DNA from: Mycobacteriales bacterium
GTDB taxonomy: Bacteria > Actinomycetota > Actinomycetes > Mycobacteriales > SCTD01
Length of the DNA: 64,000 bases
Direction: 5' to 3'
Assembly (NCBI GenBank): GCA_030447385.1
Contig: JAUJOY010000001.1
Coordinates: forward strand, 854,830 to 918,829
Of the stretch, positions 38,392 to 47,932 are shown piece after piece. Below the pieces are notes generated by a model, which had not been told where the DNA came from, ran no database searches, and worked only from the letters and a program-made list of their open reading frames with translations. The position numbers and the translations under genes are program-made. Position 1 is the stretch's first letter, and every line of letters starts with the position of its first letter.

Positions 38392-40914
38392 TTACCGCGG
38401 GGCGTCCACCGCGCCGCGGGCAGTGACGGTGATGGTCCCGCCCACGAAGTCCGTGCGACGGCCGTCGGAGACGGCGTACTCGTTGCTCGTGGGATACCCG
38501 AGGTAGCCCCTCTCCCAGCCGAGCTGTGCCCAGCGGTCGCGGGTGGGCGCCAGGATGCTGCGGGCGCCGGTGGTGGGGGTCCAGTACAGGGAGGCGTTCT
38601 TGGTGAAGTGGTTGTAGCGCCCGGTTCCGTCGGGGGTGGCGGTGCTGTCGGTGCTGGGGTAGCCCAGTGGCCCGGTCTCCCAGCCGCTGGCGGCCCAGGC
38701 CTGGCGCAGCGGGCCCAGGATGCTGCGGGCGCCGGTGGTGGGGGTCCAGTACAGGGAGGCGTTCTTGGTGAAGTGGTTGTAGCGCCCGGTTCCGTCGGGG
38801 GTGGCGGTGGTGTCGGTGCTGGGGTAGCCCAGTGGCCCGGTCTCCCAGCCGCTGGCGGCCCAGGCCTGGCGCAGCGGGCCCAGGATGCTGCGGGCGCCGG
38901 TGGTGGGGGTCCAGTACAGGGAGGCGTTCTTGGTGAAGTGGTTGTAGCGCCCGGTCCCGTCGGGGGTGGCGGTGGTGTCGGTGCTGGGGTAGCCCAGTGG
39001 CCCGGTCTCCCAGCCGCTGGCGGCCCAGGCCTGGCGCAGCGGGCCCAGGATGCTGCGGGCGCCGGTGGTGGGGGTCCAGTACAGGGAGGCGTTCTTGGTG
39101 AAGTGGTTGTAGCGCCCGGTCCCGTCGGGGGTCGCGGTGGTGTCGGTGCTGGGGTAACCCAGTGGGCCGGTCTCCCAGCCGCTGGCGGCCCAGGCCTGGC
39201 GCAGCGGGCCCAGGATGCTGCGCGCCCCGGTGGTGGGGGTCCAGTACAGGGAGGCGTTCTTGGTGAAGTGGTTGTAGCGCCCGGTCCCGTCGGGGGTGGC
39301 GGTGCTGTCGGTGGTGGGGTAACCCAGTGGGCCGGTCTCCCAGCCGCTGGCCGCCCAGGCCTGGCGCAGCGGGCCGAGGACGGTGCGCGCCCCGGTGCTG
39401 TCGGTCCAGTACACCGAGGCGTTCTTGGTGAAGTGGTTGTAGCGCCCGGTCCCGTCGGGGGTCGCGGTGGTGTCGGTGCTGGGGTAACCCAGTGGGCCGG
39501 TCTCCCAGCCGCTGGCGGCCCAGGCCTGGCGCAGCGGGCCGAGGATGCTGCGCGCCCGGTGGTGGGGGTCCAGTACAGGGAGGCGTTCTTGGTGAAGTGG
39601 TTGTAGCGCCCGGTCCCGTCGGGGGTGGCGGTGGTGTCGGTGGTGGGGTAGCCGAGCGGGCCGGTCTCCCAGCCGCTGGCCGCCCAGGCCTGGCGCAGCG
39701 GGCCGAGGACGGTGCGCGCCCCGGTGCTGTCGGTCCAGTACACCGAGGCGTTCTTGGTGAAGTGGTTGTAGCGCCCGGTCCCGTCGGGGGTTGCGGTGGT
39801 GTCGGTGGTGGGGTAGCCTGGCGCAGCGGGCCGAGTGGGCCGGTCTCCCAGCCGCTGGCCGCCCAGGCCTGGCGCAGCGGGCCGAGGACGGTGCGCGCCC
39901 CGGTGCTGTCGGTCCAGTACACCGAGGCGTTCTTGGTGAAGTGGTTGTAGCGCCCGGTCCCGTCGGGGGTTGCGGTGGTGTCGGTGGTGGGGTAACCCAG
40001 TGGGCCGGTCTCCCAGCCGCTGGCCGCCCAGGCCTGGCGCAGCGGGCCGAGAATCGTGCGCGCGGTGCTGTCGGTCCAGTACACCGAGGCGTTCTTGGTG
40101 AAGTGGTTGTAGCGGCCGGTCCCGTCCGGTGTCACAAGCTCGTCGATCACCGGGACGCCGAGCTCGCGGTGCCCCCCGGCTCTCAGGTAGGACTCGAGCA
40201 GCGGCCCGAGCAGGTACCGTGCTCCGGTCGAGGGCGTCCAGTACATGCGGCCGCGCTCGTAGGCCCGCCAGCGGACGTCGCCGTCGAACTGCTCGGCGCC
40301 GGTCGCGGCTCCCAGAGCCGCGCGCACACCCGCGTCGGAGGTGTAGCGCGAGTCGAGGGGAGACAGCCAGTACGAGGTCGTCTTGTTCGCACCCGGCCAG
40401 CTCAGGCTCACGTGCACGTGGTCGGTGTGGGGGTTCGCTCCCGTGTAAGGGCGCCATCCGGCATCGGCGTTGTAGGCCGACCACATGTGCCGGTTGTAGA
40501 TCATGTACATGATCCCGAGCCGGCGCGCCAACGCGTAACGGTTGCCGCGGCTGTCGGTGGCCAACAGCCACTGGAACAGGTCGCGCGCCGCCGCGTCCTG
40601 AGCCGGGTCGTAGGCGTTGACCTTCCAGTCCCAGGCGCGCCCCTCCTTGTGCTCGCTCATCCCGCCCACGGAGCAGGCCCGGACGATGCCGTAGTCGCCG
40701 GTGCCCCGATAGGTCGCCAGCACGAGCGACCGGAGCGCGACGGTGCCCGCCTTGGCCGTGGGGCTGCAGGTGTCCTGGCCGTCGTAGCTCGCCAAGCCCT
40801 CGATGAACGAACCGAAGACAGGCGTCGGTGGCGCCGCGAGCGCCGGACCGGTGACGGCGGCAGCCGCGGTGACGGCGGCCAGCAGCCAGGTGACACGGGC
40901 GGAACGGCGAGGCA
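38392..40914 (-). pseudogene. Secreted M15/ARB-07466-like peptidase-domain protein with long LGFP array; ORF split across three frames by two indels
   Basis: N-terminus MPRRSARVTWLLAAVTAAAAVTGPALA...SEHKEGRAWDWKVNAYDP...RRLGIMYMIYNRHMWSAYNADAGWRPYTGANPHTDHVHVSLSW in frame of ORF 37421..41365; continues in frame of 38322..41624, then of 38392..39414. Confidence 0.85.
38510..40130 (-). repeat. Tandem LGFP-coding repeats: 10 near-identical copies, 165-bp (55-aa) period
   Basis: The 'ccagtac' anchor recurs at 38581, 38746, 38911, 39076, 39241, 39406, 39570, 39735, 39914 and 40076 (spacings 165 x5, 164, 165, 179, 162); one divergent copy at 40238. Confidence 0.95.
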
Positions 40915-41081
40915 CGTGCGCTCCCTCGGGGTGGTAGTCGGAATGTCCATCGGTCGCTCGGCGTGGCGTCCTGAGTCCGGCGGGAACCAGTACTATTGTG
41001 ACGGGTTGGGCTAGTGTGACAGGTGTGAGGCGAACGCGCGAGGGGCTCAGGAAATCGGGAGCCCGCACCGATGCGATCCGC

Positions 41082-41777
41082 ATGTTCCTGCTCGCCCGGA
41101 CCTGCGTGTCGCTGCTCGTCGTCGTTGCCGTGACCGGTTGTGCGCAGGACCGGTCGCGACCGATCGCGGACAGCGGTCCTGCCGGTGCAGGGGCGACGCT
41201 GTTCCCGAGCGGCACGGCCTCGTCCGACGGCCCACGATTCGAGGCGCCGCCCCCGTCCGACCCCGTGCCCGCCGTGGGCCCGCGGACGAGCTCGCCGCCA
41301 CTGGCCCCGCCACCCGGCCCGGCGGAGGTGCGCACCACCCCCACGGCATCGCCGGCACCCGGCACGCTGCAGACGGTCGACTGGCCGGCGCGGGTGCAAG
41401 GCGACGCCGGCTGCCCCGCCGCCCGGGCCGGTGCGGTGTCCTACGGCGACCTCGACGCCGACGGGATGGACGAAGCCGCCGTCCCGCTCACGTGCGGCCC
41501 GGATGGCGGGACTGCTGAAGTCCTGGTCTACGCCGGGAACGCCCGGTCGCAGCGCCTGCTCGGCTCGTCGCTCGCGGCGGCGGCGCGCGAGCAGGTGCAC
41601 GCCGTGCAGTTCCGCGAGCGCCACCTCGTGGTGACCACGCTGGCGTACAGCTCGGACAACCGCAGCGGGAAGCCGGACACCGCGGTGACCACCCGGTGGA
41701 TCGTCCGGTCCGGCGCCCTCGAGCGCACCGACCGCTGGACCGACCCGGCGTACGTGCTGGAGACCGACGAGGAGTAG
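41082..41777 (+). CDS. Hypothetical secreted lipoprotein
   Basis: MFLLARTCVSLLVVVAVTGCAQDRS lipobox; Pro-rich linker; VSYGDLDADGMDEAAVPLTC (FG-GAP-like). Confidence 0.75.
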   Translation: MFLLARTCVSLLVVVAVTGCAQDRSRPIADSGPAGAGATLFPSGTASSDGPRFEAPPPSDPVPAVGPRTSSPPLAPPPGPAEVRTTPTASPAPGTLQTVDWPARVQGDAGCPAARAGAVSYGDLDADGMDEAAVPLTCGPDGGTAEVLVYAGNARSQRLLGSSLAAAAREQVHAVQFRERHLVVTTLAYSSDNRSGKPDTAVTTRWIVRSGALERTDRWTDPAYVLETDEE

Positions 41778-41817
41778 GCGTGGACGCGGGCGCCGGGTGT
41801 CCCCGAGCGCTCCCGCC

Positions 41818-43362
41818 TCAACTGGCCGCCGGACCCTGCTGACGCCGCGGCGCCGCTGCTGGCAGCATCAGATCAGAGCCGACCTCGCGGGCGCTTTCCC
41901 GCCCGTCGCCCGCGACCGGGTCGGGGCGTCGCCCGCGCAGCCGCCGCCCGACGGCCGACACCGCAGTAGGCAGACCGATCGCGACGAGCAGTGCGGTGGC
42001 GTAACCGGCGAGCACCGTGTGCTTGACCAGTTCGTAGTACCCGTCACCGAGCAGGGCGACGACCACCTGGCTCAACGCGCCGGCCGCGAGCAGGTAGCAC
42101 ACCACGGCGGTCGAGCGGCGCTCGACCGTCCCGCGTCGCAGCGCCACCACAGCGCCCGCAACGGCCACGGCGAGCCACCCAAGCGGCAGAAGTGGCCAGG
42201 CGGTCGCGCCCAGGCCGCTCAGCAGGCGGGTCGCCGGATCCGGGCGGGGAGCGAGCAGCTCGCCCAGCGGGCGCAGCTCGCGGTAGTTCGACAGGTAGTC
42301 CACGCGCACCACAGCCACCGCACGGGCTCCCTCGCGAAGCATCGGCACCCAGTGCCGCGGAGAGGTCGCGAGATAGCCGAGGATGTCGCCGCGGGACACC
42401 GAGCTCTGGAAGGCCTGGTACTCCGGGTCGCTCTGCTTGCCGGCGGCGGCCGGATCGAAGAAGCCGGTGCCCTGGTAACGGGTCAGGCCCGGCGGCGCAC
42501 CCAGCTTTCGAAGGGTGCCCGCGGGGTCGGCCGAGTCCGGCAGCAGCGTCTGGAAGGTCAGGTTGTGCACGTTGACCTGCGTGAAGAACACCGGCTGCTG
42601 CAGCAGGTTGGCACCGCTCGCGCCCACGACGGCCACGGCCGCCAGTGCGGGTGCGAGGCGTCCGGTCCAGGCGCCGGTCAGGCCGCCCAGCGGAACCCGG
42701 CGCAGCAGGAGCACGGGCACGAGGAGCAGGGCGAACGCGAAGGCCTGCGACTTCGCGAGGCTGAGGAAGACCCCGGCCGCGCTCAGCAGGACCAGGGCGG
42801 CTGCCGGCCGCGGACTGCGGACGTACCACGCCGCCGCGACGACCACGAGCAGGAGCCCGAGGAAGGTGGCCGGTTCACTGAACGGCGAGGTGAAGTAGGT
42901 GACGAAGCTGATGTCGGTGAGCAGGAGGCCGGCCAGGAGCACGGTCAGCACCCGTCGCGGGCGGCTGCCCGGAAGGGCGAGGAACATCAGAGCCAGCGCC
43001 GCTCCGAACACCAGGCTGTGCACCACGCCCAGCGCCCGCAGGTCGAACCCGCTCTGCGCGCCGTAGCGCAGCTGGTAGAGCTCCAGCGCCGGTGCGACCA
43101 CCCACTGCTGCGAGCTGAAGTACTCCAGCGGGGCGGCGCAGCCGTACGGGACCGGCCGGTAGCCCACGATCAGCGGGTTGAACAGCACGTCCTCGCTCTT
43201 GAGCAGCCCGAACTCGCACATGAGGCGGAAGCCATCACCGTTGTCCGCGAGCCCGACGTCCGGGCCGACCAACAGCTGCAGGAGCGCAGCCAGGCTGGCC
43301 AGGGCACCCAGGCCGACTGCCACGGCTAGCTCACCGCGCCGACGGCGGCCGATCTCTCCCAC
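41818..43362 (-). CDS. Polytopic membrane protein, probable glycan-biosynthesis transferase
   Basis: VGEIGRRRRGELAVAVGLGALASLAALLQLLVGPDVGLADNGDGFRLM...FSEPATFLGLLLVVVAAAW; about 10 hydrophobic segments. Confidence 0.7.
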   Translation of the reverse strand: MGEIGRRRRGELAVAVGLGALASLAALLQLLVGPDVGLADNGDGFRLMCEFGLLKSEDVLFNPLIVGYRPVPYGCAAPLEYFSSQQWVVAPALELYQLRYGAQSGFDLRALGVVHSLVFGAALALMFLALPGSRPRRVLTVLLAGLLLTDISFVTYFTSPFSEPATFLGLLLVVVAAAWYVRSPRPAAALVLLSAAGVFLSLAKSQAFAFALLLVPVLLLRRVPLGGLTGAWTGRLAPALAAVAVVGASGANLLQQPVFFTQVNVHNLTFQTLLPDSADPAGTLRKLGAPPGLTRYQGTGFFDPAAAGKQSDPEYQAFQSSVSRGDILGYLATSPRHWVPMLREGARAVAVVRVDYLSNYRELRPLGELLAPRPDPATRLLSGLGATAWPLLPLGWLAVAVAGAVVALRRGTVERRSTAVVCYLLAAGALSQVVVALLGDGYYELVKHTVLAGYATALLVAIGLPTAVSAVGRRLRGRRPDPVAGDGRESAREVGSDLMLPAAAPRRQQGPAAS

Positions 43363-43554
43363 TGCGCCATGATGCCGGAGTAGGTGCTGGGGAGCATCCC
43401 CCGCACGCCAGTGCGACTCCGGGTCGCGGAGCGTCGCCGCGGCAGTCCGGGTCGCTGCGGCTAGTCTGAGGCGCCGCGGACGCGCTGCTCGCTGGCGTGG
43501 CTGCACGCCACCGCCCATCGATGCACGCCCGCCGTGCCGGACTCGAGGTGCTCA

Positions 43555-45120
43555 GTGACCCCCCGTCCCGTGGAGGCCCCTCGGCCCCAGGTCGTCATCG
43601 TCGGCGCCGGCCCCGCGGGGTTGACCGCGGCCTACCAGCTCGTCAAGCACGACGTCGACGTCACGGTGCTCGAGGGCGACTCCATGGTCGGCGGCATCAG
43701 CCGGACCGCCGAGCGTGAGGGATGGCGCTTCGACATCGGCGGGCACCGCTTCTTCACCAAGGTGCCGGAGATCGAGGCGCTCTGGCACGAGATCCTGCCC
43801 GACGGCGACTTCATCATGCGACCGCGGATGTCGCGGATCTTCTACAACGGCAAGCTCTACGACTACCCGCTCAAGGCCACCAACGCGCTGCGCAACCTCG
43901 GCGTCCTGGAGGCCGTGCGCTGCGTCCTGTCCTACATCTGGGTGCGCCTGCACCCGCCAAAGGACCAGTCCAACTTCGAGAACTGGGTCGCGGCGCGCTT
44001 CGGCTGGCGGCTGTACCGGATCTTCTTCAAGACCTACACCGAGAAGGTGTGGGGCATGCCCGCGACAAAGATCCAGGCAGACTGGGCGGCACAGCGCATC
44101 AAGAACCTCAACCTGCTCAACGCGGTGCTGAACGCGGTCGTGCCTCGACGCAACCAGAAGGACATCGCCTCGCTGATCGAGGAGTTCCAGTACCCCAAGT
44201 ACGGCCCCGGCATGATGTGGGACACCTGCGCGCGCAAGGTGACCGCCGCGGGAGGTGCCGTCGTCCTCGAGGAGAAGGTGCGCACGGTGCACCGGGAGCC
44301 GGGCAGGGGCGCCGTCGGCGTGACCACGGAGGTCATCGGCGGCTACGGTCCCGGAGCCGGTGCACCCGAGCCGAGCCGGACCGACCTGGGCAGCGTCCGT
44401 AACTACCCCGCCGACCACGTGGTGTCCTCGATGGCCCTGCCCTCGCTCGTGCTGGCGATGGACCCGCCCGCCCCGCAGCACGTCCAGGACGCTGCCCGGG
44501 CGCTGAGCTTCCGCGACTTCCTCACCGTGGCTCTGGTCGTCCCGGAGTCGGCAGGCTTTCCGGACAACTGGATCTACATCCACTCCCCGGAGGTGAACGT
44601 CGGGCGCATCCAGAACTACGGCTCCTGGTCGCCGTACCTCGTCAAGGAGGGACGCACCTGCCTGGGGCTGGAGTACTTCGTCACGGTCGGCGACCACCTG
44701 TGGACGATGGCCGACGACGACCTGGTCGCCCTGGGCACTCGGGAGCTGGCACAGCTGGGCCTGGTGAAGCCCGAGGACGTGGAACGGGCCTTCGTCGTGC
44801 GGATGCCGAAGGCCTACCCGGTCTACGACAGCACCTATGCCGCGTCCGTGGAGACCATCCGGGAGTGGCTTCGGGCGGAGGTCCCGAACGTCCACCCCGT
44901 CGGCCGCAACGGCATGCACCGCTACAACAACCAGGACCACTCGATGCTCACGGCGGTGCTCACCGCCGAGAACATTGCGACCGGCAGCACGCACGACGTG
45001 TGGACGGTCAACGTCGAGGCCGACTACCACGAACAGGGACCCAAGCCGCAGACGTCGCTGGCCGACGACAGTGACGCGCCTGCCGCCGCCTCGCCTCCAG
45101 GACGCACGAGTGCGGCATGA
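43555..45120 (+). CDS. FAD-dependent oxidoreductase (amine oxidase / UDP-galactopyranose mutase-like fold)
   Basis: QVVIVGAGPAGLTAAYQLVKHDVDVTVLEGDSMVGGISRTAEREGWRFDIGGHRFFTK. Confidence 0.87.
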   Translation: MTPRPVEAPRPQVVIVGAGPAGLTAAYQLVKHDVDVTVLEGDSMVGGISRTAEREGWRFDIGGHRFFTKVPEIEALWHEILPDGDFIMRPRMSRIFYNGKLYDYPLKATNALRNLGVLEAVRCVLSYIWVRLHPPKDQSNFENWVAARFGWRLYRIFFKTYTEKVWGMPATKIQADWAAQRIKNLNLLNAVLNAVVPRRNQKDIASLIEEFQYPKYGPGMMWDTCARKVTAAGGAVVLEEKVRTVHREPGRGAVGVTTEVIGGYGPGAGAPEPSRTDLGSVRNYPADHVVSSMALPSLVLAMDPPAPQHVQDAARALSFRDFLTVALVVPESAGFPDNWIYIHSPEVNVGRIQNYGSWSPYLVKEGRTCLGLEYFVTVGDHLWTMADDDLVALGTRELAQLGLVKPEDVERAFVVRMPKAYPVYDSTYAASVETIREWLRAEVPNVHPVGRNGMHRYNNQDHSMLTAVLTAENIATGSTHDVWTVNVEADYHEQGPKPQTSLADDSDAPAAASPPGRTSAA

Positions 45121-45324
45121 TCGGTCCCGGCTTCGCCGCTCGCGCGCGCCCTGCTGACCGCTCGCCGCACGGTCGGTCGGCGCACTGACCCGCGGCTGCG
45201 CAGCGGCCGGCCTGGGGGTCCTCGTGCCGCTGTCGACTAGAGTTCGCCGTGCGATCAGCGCGGCTGCGGCCAGCGGCCGGCCGAGGACCTCGCCCGGCCG
45301 CAGTGCCCGCTCCAGGAGGAACGC

Positions 45325-47034
45325 ATGACGACCACCGGGACGCCGCCGGGCGTCGCGGAGGTCCGCGGCCGCAGCCAGGTGGCAGAGCCGCGGCCGGGTA
45401 CCGGTCGGCGCCCGCTGATGTCGCGGCGCGTGACGCTTGCTGTCCTGGGTCTGGCCGCGCTCGCGCTGCTGCTTCGCCTGGCCATGCTGATCAAGCCGTT
45501 GACCCTGGTCGATCGGCTGTTCGTGCCGGACGACGCCTACTACACGCTGGCCATCGCCCGGTCGCTGGCCGAGGGCCTGGGACCCTCGGCGGACGGCGGG
45601 GTCACCTTGACCACCGGCTTCCAGCCGCTGATCGCCTTTTTGATCGCGCCGGTCTTCTGGGTGACCGATGACCTCGGGGTGCCGCTACGGGCGCTCCTCG
45701 TCGTGCTCGCCCTCGCTGATGCGGTGACCGTCGTCCTGCTCGCCCGGCTTGCCGGCCGCCTCGCCGGGCCGGCTGCGGCGCTGGTCGCGGCGGCGCTGTG
45801 GGCGGTCTCGCCCTACGCGCTCTCGATCTCACTGAACGGGCTGGAGTCGGCGCTGGCCCTGACGATGACGCTCGCCCTGGTGGAGGTCTGGTGCCTGGCC
45901 CGGGAGAGGTCGGGTCTGCGGCTGTGGGCGCTCGCCGGGGCACTCGCCGGACTGGCGCTGCTGACGCGTGTGGACACCGCCTTCGTCGTGGTCCTCCTCG
46001 GTGTGCTCGAACTGGCCTCGCGCCGGGTCCGCCCGGTACTCCTGGCCGCTGGCACCGCTCTGCTCGTCGTGCTTCCCTGGTGGGCGTACTCGATCGTGCT
46101 GACCGGGTCGCCGGTCCCCGAGAGCGGCAAGGCCGTCCAGGAGATCGTCTCGGTGCACCGCGGTCTCGGGCTCGGCGTCACCGACAGCCTGGGCCTCGCG
46201 GTCGGTCGGGTGGTGGGCTCACCCGTGCTCGACCTGCCCGACCTGCGGGCCGTGCTGGACGACTCCCCCGCCCGGGCGGTGGCGTCAGCCGCTGGGCTGT
46301 GCGTCGCCCTCGGTGCCGCCGCGCTCTGGGCGGGCACCCGCAGGCGGAACGGCATCCGTCAGCTGCCCCTGCTCGCGCTCGGGTTGCACGCGGTCTCCCT
46401 GGTGCTCTTCTACACCTTCCTGGACGGGGCCCCCTGGTTCTACGACCGGTACCTCGTGCCGGTGGCCGCTGTCTGCGGCCTGGTGATCGCGGTCCTACTC
46501 GGCCAGCTGTGGTCGGCCGCTGCGGCCCGTCGACCAGGCGGTGCGCTGGGCGGTGTGTTCACCGCGGCCGTGCTGGCGGTGCTCGTGGTGCCCGCCGCGC
46601 AGACCGTCCGCCTACTGGATTCCGAGCCGGAGGGCAGCGTGGACGTCGGCTACGACGGCGCGAAGGGCTACGCGGAGGTGGCGCGGGAGGTGCTGGCGAA
46701 GCTACCCCCGGGTGCGGTGCTGGGATCCCTGCAGACCGGCGCGCTCGCCTACTTCGCGCCGAACGCCGCTCCGGGCCGGGTGCAGGTCGTCAACCTCGAC
46801 GGCGTCGTCGACGGCAACGCCGGTGATGCCCTGGCCGACGACCGCCTGGCCGACTACCTGCACCAGCGCGGCGTCACGCACTTCGCCGACTGGCCGCTGA
46901 ACTACTTCGTCCTGCAGTCCCACTCGACGGCGGCCGAGGTGGGCCAGGTACGGCTCGAGCCGATCGGCAAGGCGCGCCTGCAGGGCGGGGAGCGCTTCGA
47001 GATCTCGCGCGTCAGCTACCCCGGCGCCCCCTGA
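45325..47034 (+). CDS. Membrane glycosyltransferase-like protein (GT-C type)
   Basis: AGGAGG ribosome-binding site; FVPDDAYYTLAIARSLAEGLGPS; many hydrophobic helices; YDRYLVPVAAV. Confidence 0.75.
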   Translation: MTTTGTPPGVAEVRGRSQVAEPRPGTGRRPLMSRRVTLAVLGLAALALLLRLAMLIKPLTLVDRLFVPDDAYYTLAIARSLAEGLGPSADGGVTLTTGFQPLIAFLIAPVFWVTDDLGVPLRALLVVLALADAVTVVLLARLAGRLAGPAAALVAAALWAVSPYALSISLNGLESALALTMTLALVEVWCLARERSGLRLWALAGALAGLALLTRVDTAFVVVLLGVLELASRRVRPVLLAAGTALLVVLPWWAYSIVLTGSPVPESGKAVQEIVSVHRGLGLGVTDSLGLAVGRVVGSPVLDLPDLRAVLDDSPARAVASAAGLCVALGAAALWAGTRRRNGIRQLPLLALGLHAVSLVLFYTFLDGAPWFYDRYLVPVAAVCGLVIAVLLGQLWSAAAARRPGGALGGVFTAAVLAVLVVPAAQTVRLLDSEPEGSVDVGYDGAKGYAEVAREVLAKLPPGAVLGSLQTGALAYFAPNAAPGRVQVVNLDGVVDGNAGDALADDRLADYLHQRGVTHFADWPLNYFVLQSHSTAAEVGQVRLEPIGKARLQGGERFEISRVSYPGAP

Positions 47035-47099
47035 CGCACCGCCCGGCGTGCCGCGGTCGCCCGGGCTGTGGCCAGGGCTGCTGGCCTAGACTCCGGCGC

Positions 47100-47120
47100 A
47101 TGACGGGGCTCCGCCGGTGA
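47100..47120 (+). other. Candidate 6-codon leader ORF (MTGLRR*) overlapping the permease start
   Basis: TAGACT -10-like element 7 nt upstream of ATG 47100; stop TGA 47118-47120 overlaps permease start GTG 47117-47119. Confidence 0.35.
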
Positions 47121-47932
47121 GCGCACGCGGGGCGCTCGCCGAGATCTCCGCCTCGAAGGAGCTGCTGGCCAACCTCACGCTGCGTGAGCTGCGCGGCAAG
47201 TACAAGCGCACCGCTCTGGGTTGGGGCTGGTCGCTGCTGAACCCGCTCGCCCTGATGGCGACGTACTCCCTGGTGTTCAGCGTGCTGCTCAGAATCGAGC
47301 CGCCGCCGGGCAAGGACGGCCTGACCAGCTACCCGCTGTTCCTGCTGTGCGCCCTGCTGCCCTGGACCTTCGTGTCCAACACGATGACCGGGGCCATGGA
47401 GTCGCTGCTGCAGAACGCCAACCTCATCAAGAAGACGTACTTCCGTCGGGAGATCCTCGTCGTCGCGACCGTGCTGTCCTTTCTGGTCTCGTTCGGGACG
47501 GAGATGGCGGTCCTGGCGCTCGCCTTTCTCATCGTCGGGTCGATGGTCGTCCCCTGGCTTCCGGGGGTGGCGCTGCTGATGGCCCTGCTCACGCTGTTCG
47601 CGAGCGGCCTCGCCCTGCTCCTGGCGGTCGTGAACGTGTACTTCCGCGACGCGCGCTACCTGGTCGGGATCGCCTTGCAGCTGTGGTTCTACGCCAGCCC
47701 CATCCTCTACCCGATCGCCTACGTGAACGAGAACCTCCCCGGCTGGGCGGCGTCGTTGTACGAGGCCAACCCGATGGTGGGCTTCGTGGAGAGCTTTCGG
47801 GACCTGCTCTACGTGCAGCAGGCCCCCCCGCTCGCGACCGTGGGGTACCTCGTCGTCGTCTCGGCCGGCGTCTTCGCCCTGGGAGCCTGGTGCTTCTCCC
47901 GCCTCGAGGGACGCCTGGCGGAGGAGCTGTGA
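47117..47932 (+). CDS. ABC-2 type polysaccharide/teichoic acid export permease
   Basis: LLANLTLRELRGKYKRTALGWGWSLLNPLALMATYSLVFSVLL; six hydrophobic segments; YASPILYPIAYV. Confidence 0.92.
   Translation: MSARGALAEISASKELLANLTLRELRGKYKRTALGWGWSLLNPLALMATYSLVFSVLLRIEPPPGKDGLTSYPLFLLCALLPWTFVSNTMTGAMESLLQNANLIKKTYFRREILVVATVLSFLVSFGTEMAVLALAFLIVGSMVVPWLPGVALLMALLTLFASGLALLLAVVNVYFRDARYLVGIALQLWFYASPILYPIAYVNENLPGWAASLYEANPMVGFVESFRDLLYVQQAPPLATVGYLVVVSAGVFALGAWCFSRLEGRLAEEL

Noticed and set aside
38296-39606. Long + strand ORF (436 aa) and other + strand ORFs to 41014 across the LGFP array
   Set aside because: Antisense of the repeat array; the high-GC repeat leaves all frames open. The LGFP motif is only in the minus frames
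38510-40130. Regular repeats as a possible CRISPR or other array
   Set aside because: 165-bp repeats with no spacers; each unit encodes an LGFP motif
43552-45030. 492-aa minus-strand ORF
   Set aside because: Antisense to the clear FAD oxidoreductase; no recognisable motifs
45249-45671. GTG start 6 nt after TAGAGT as a leaderless gene
   Set aside because: Product is Arg/Pro-rich and overlaps the 45325 gene, which has a good AGGAGG site
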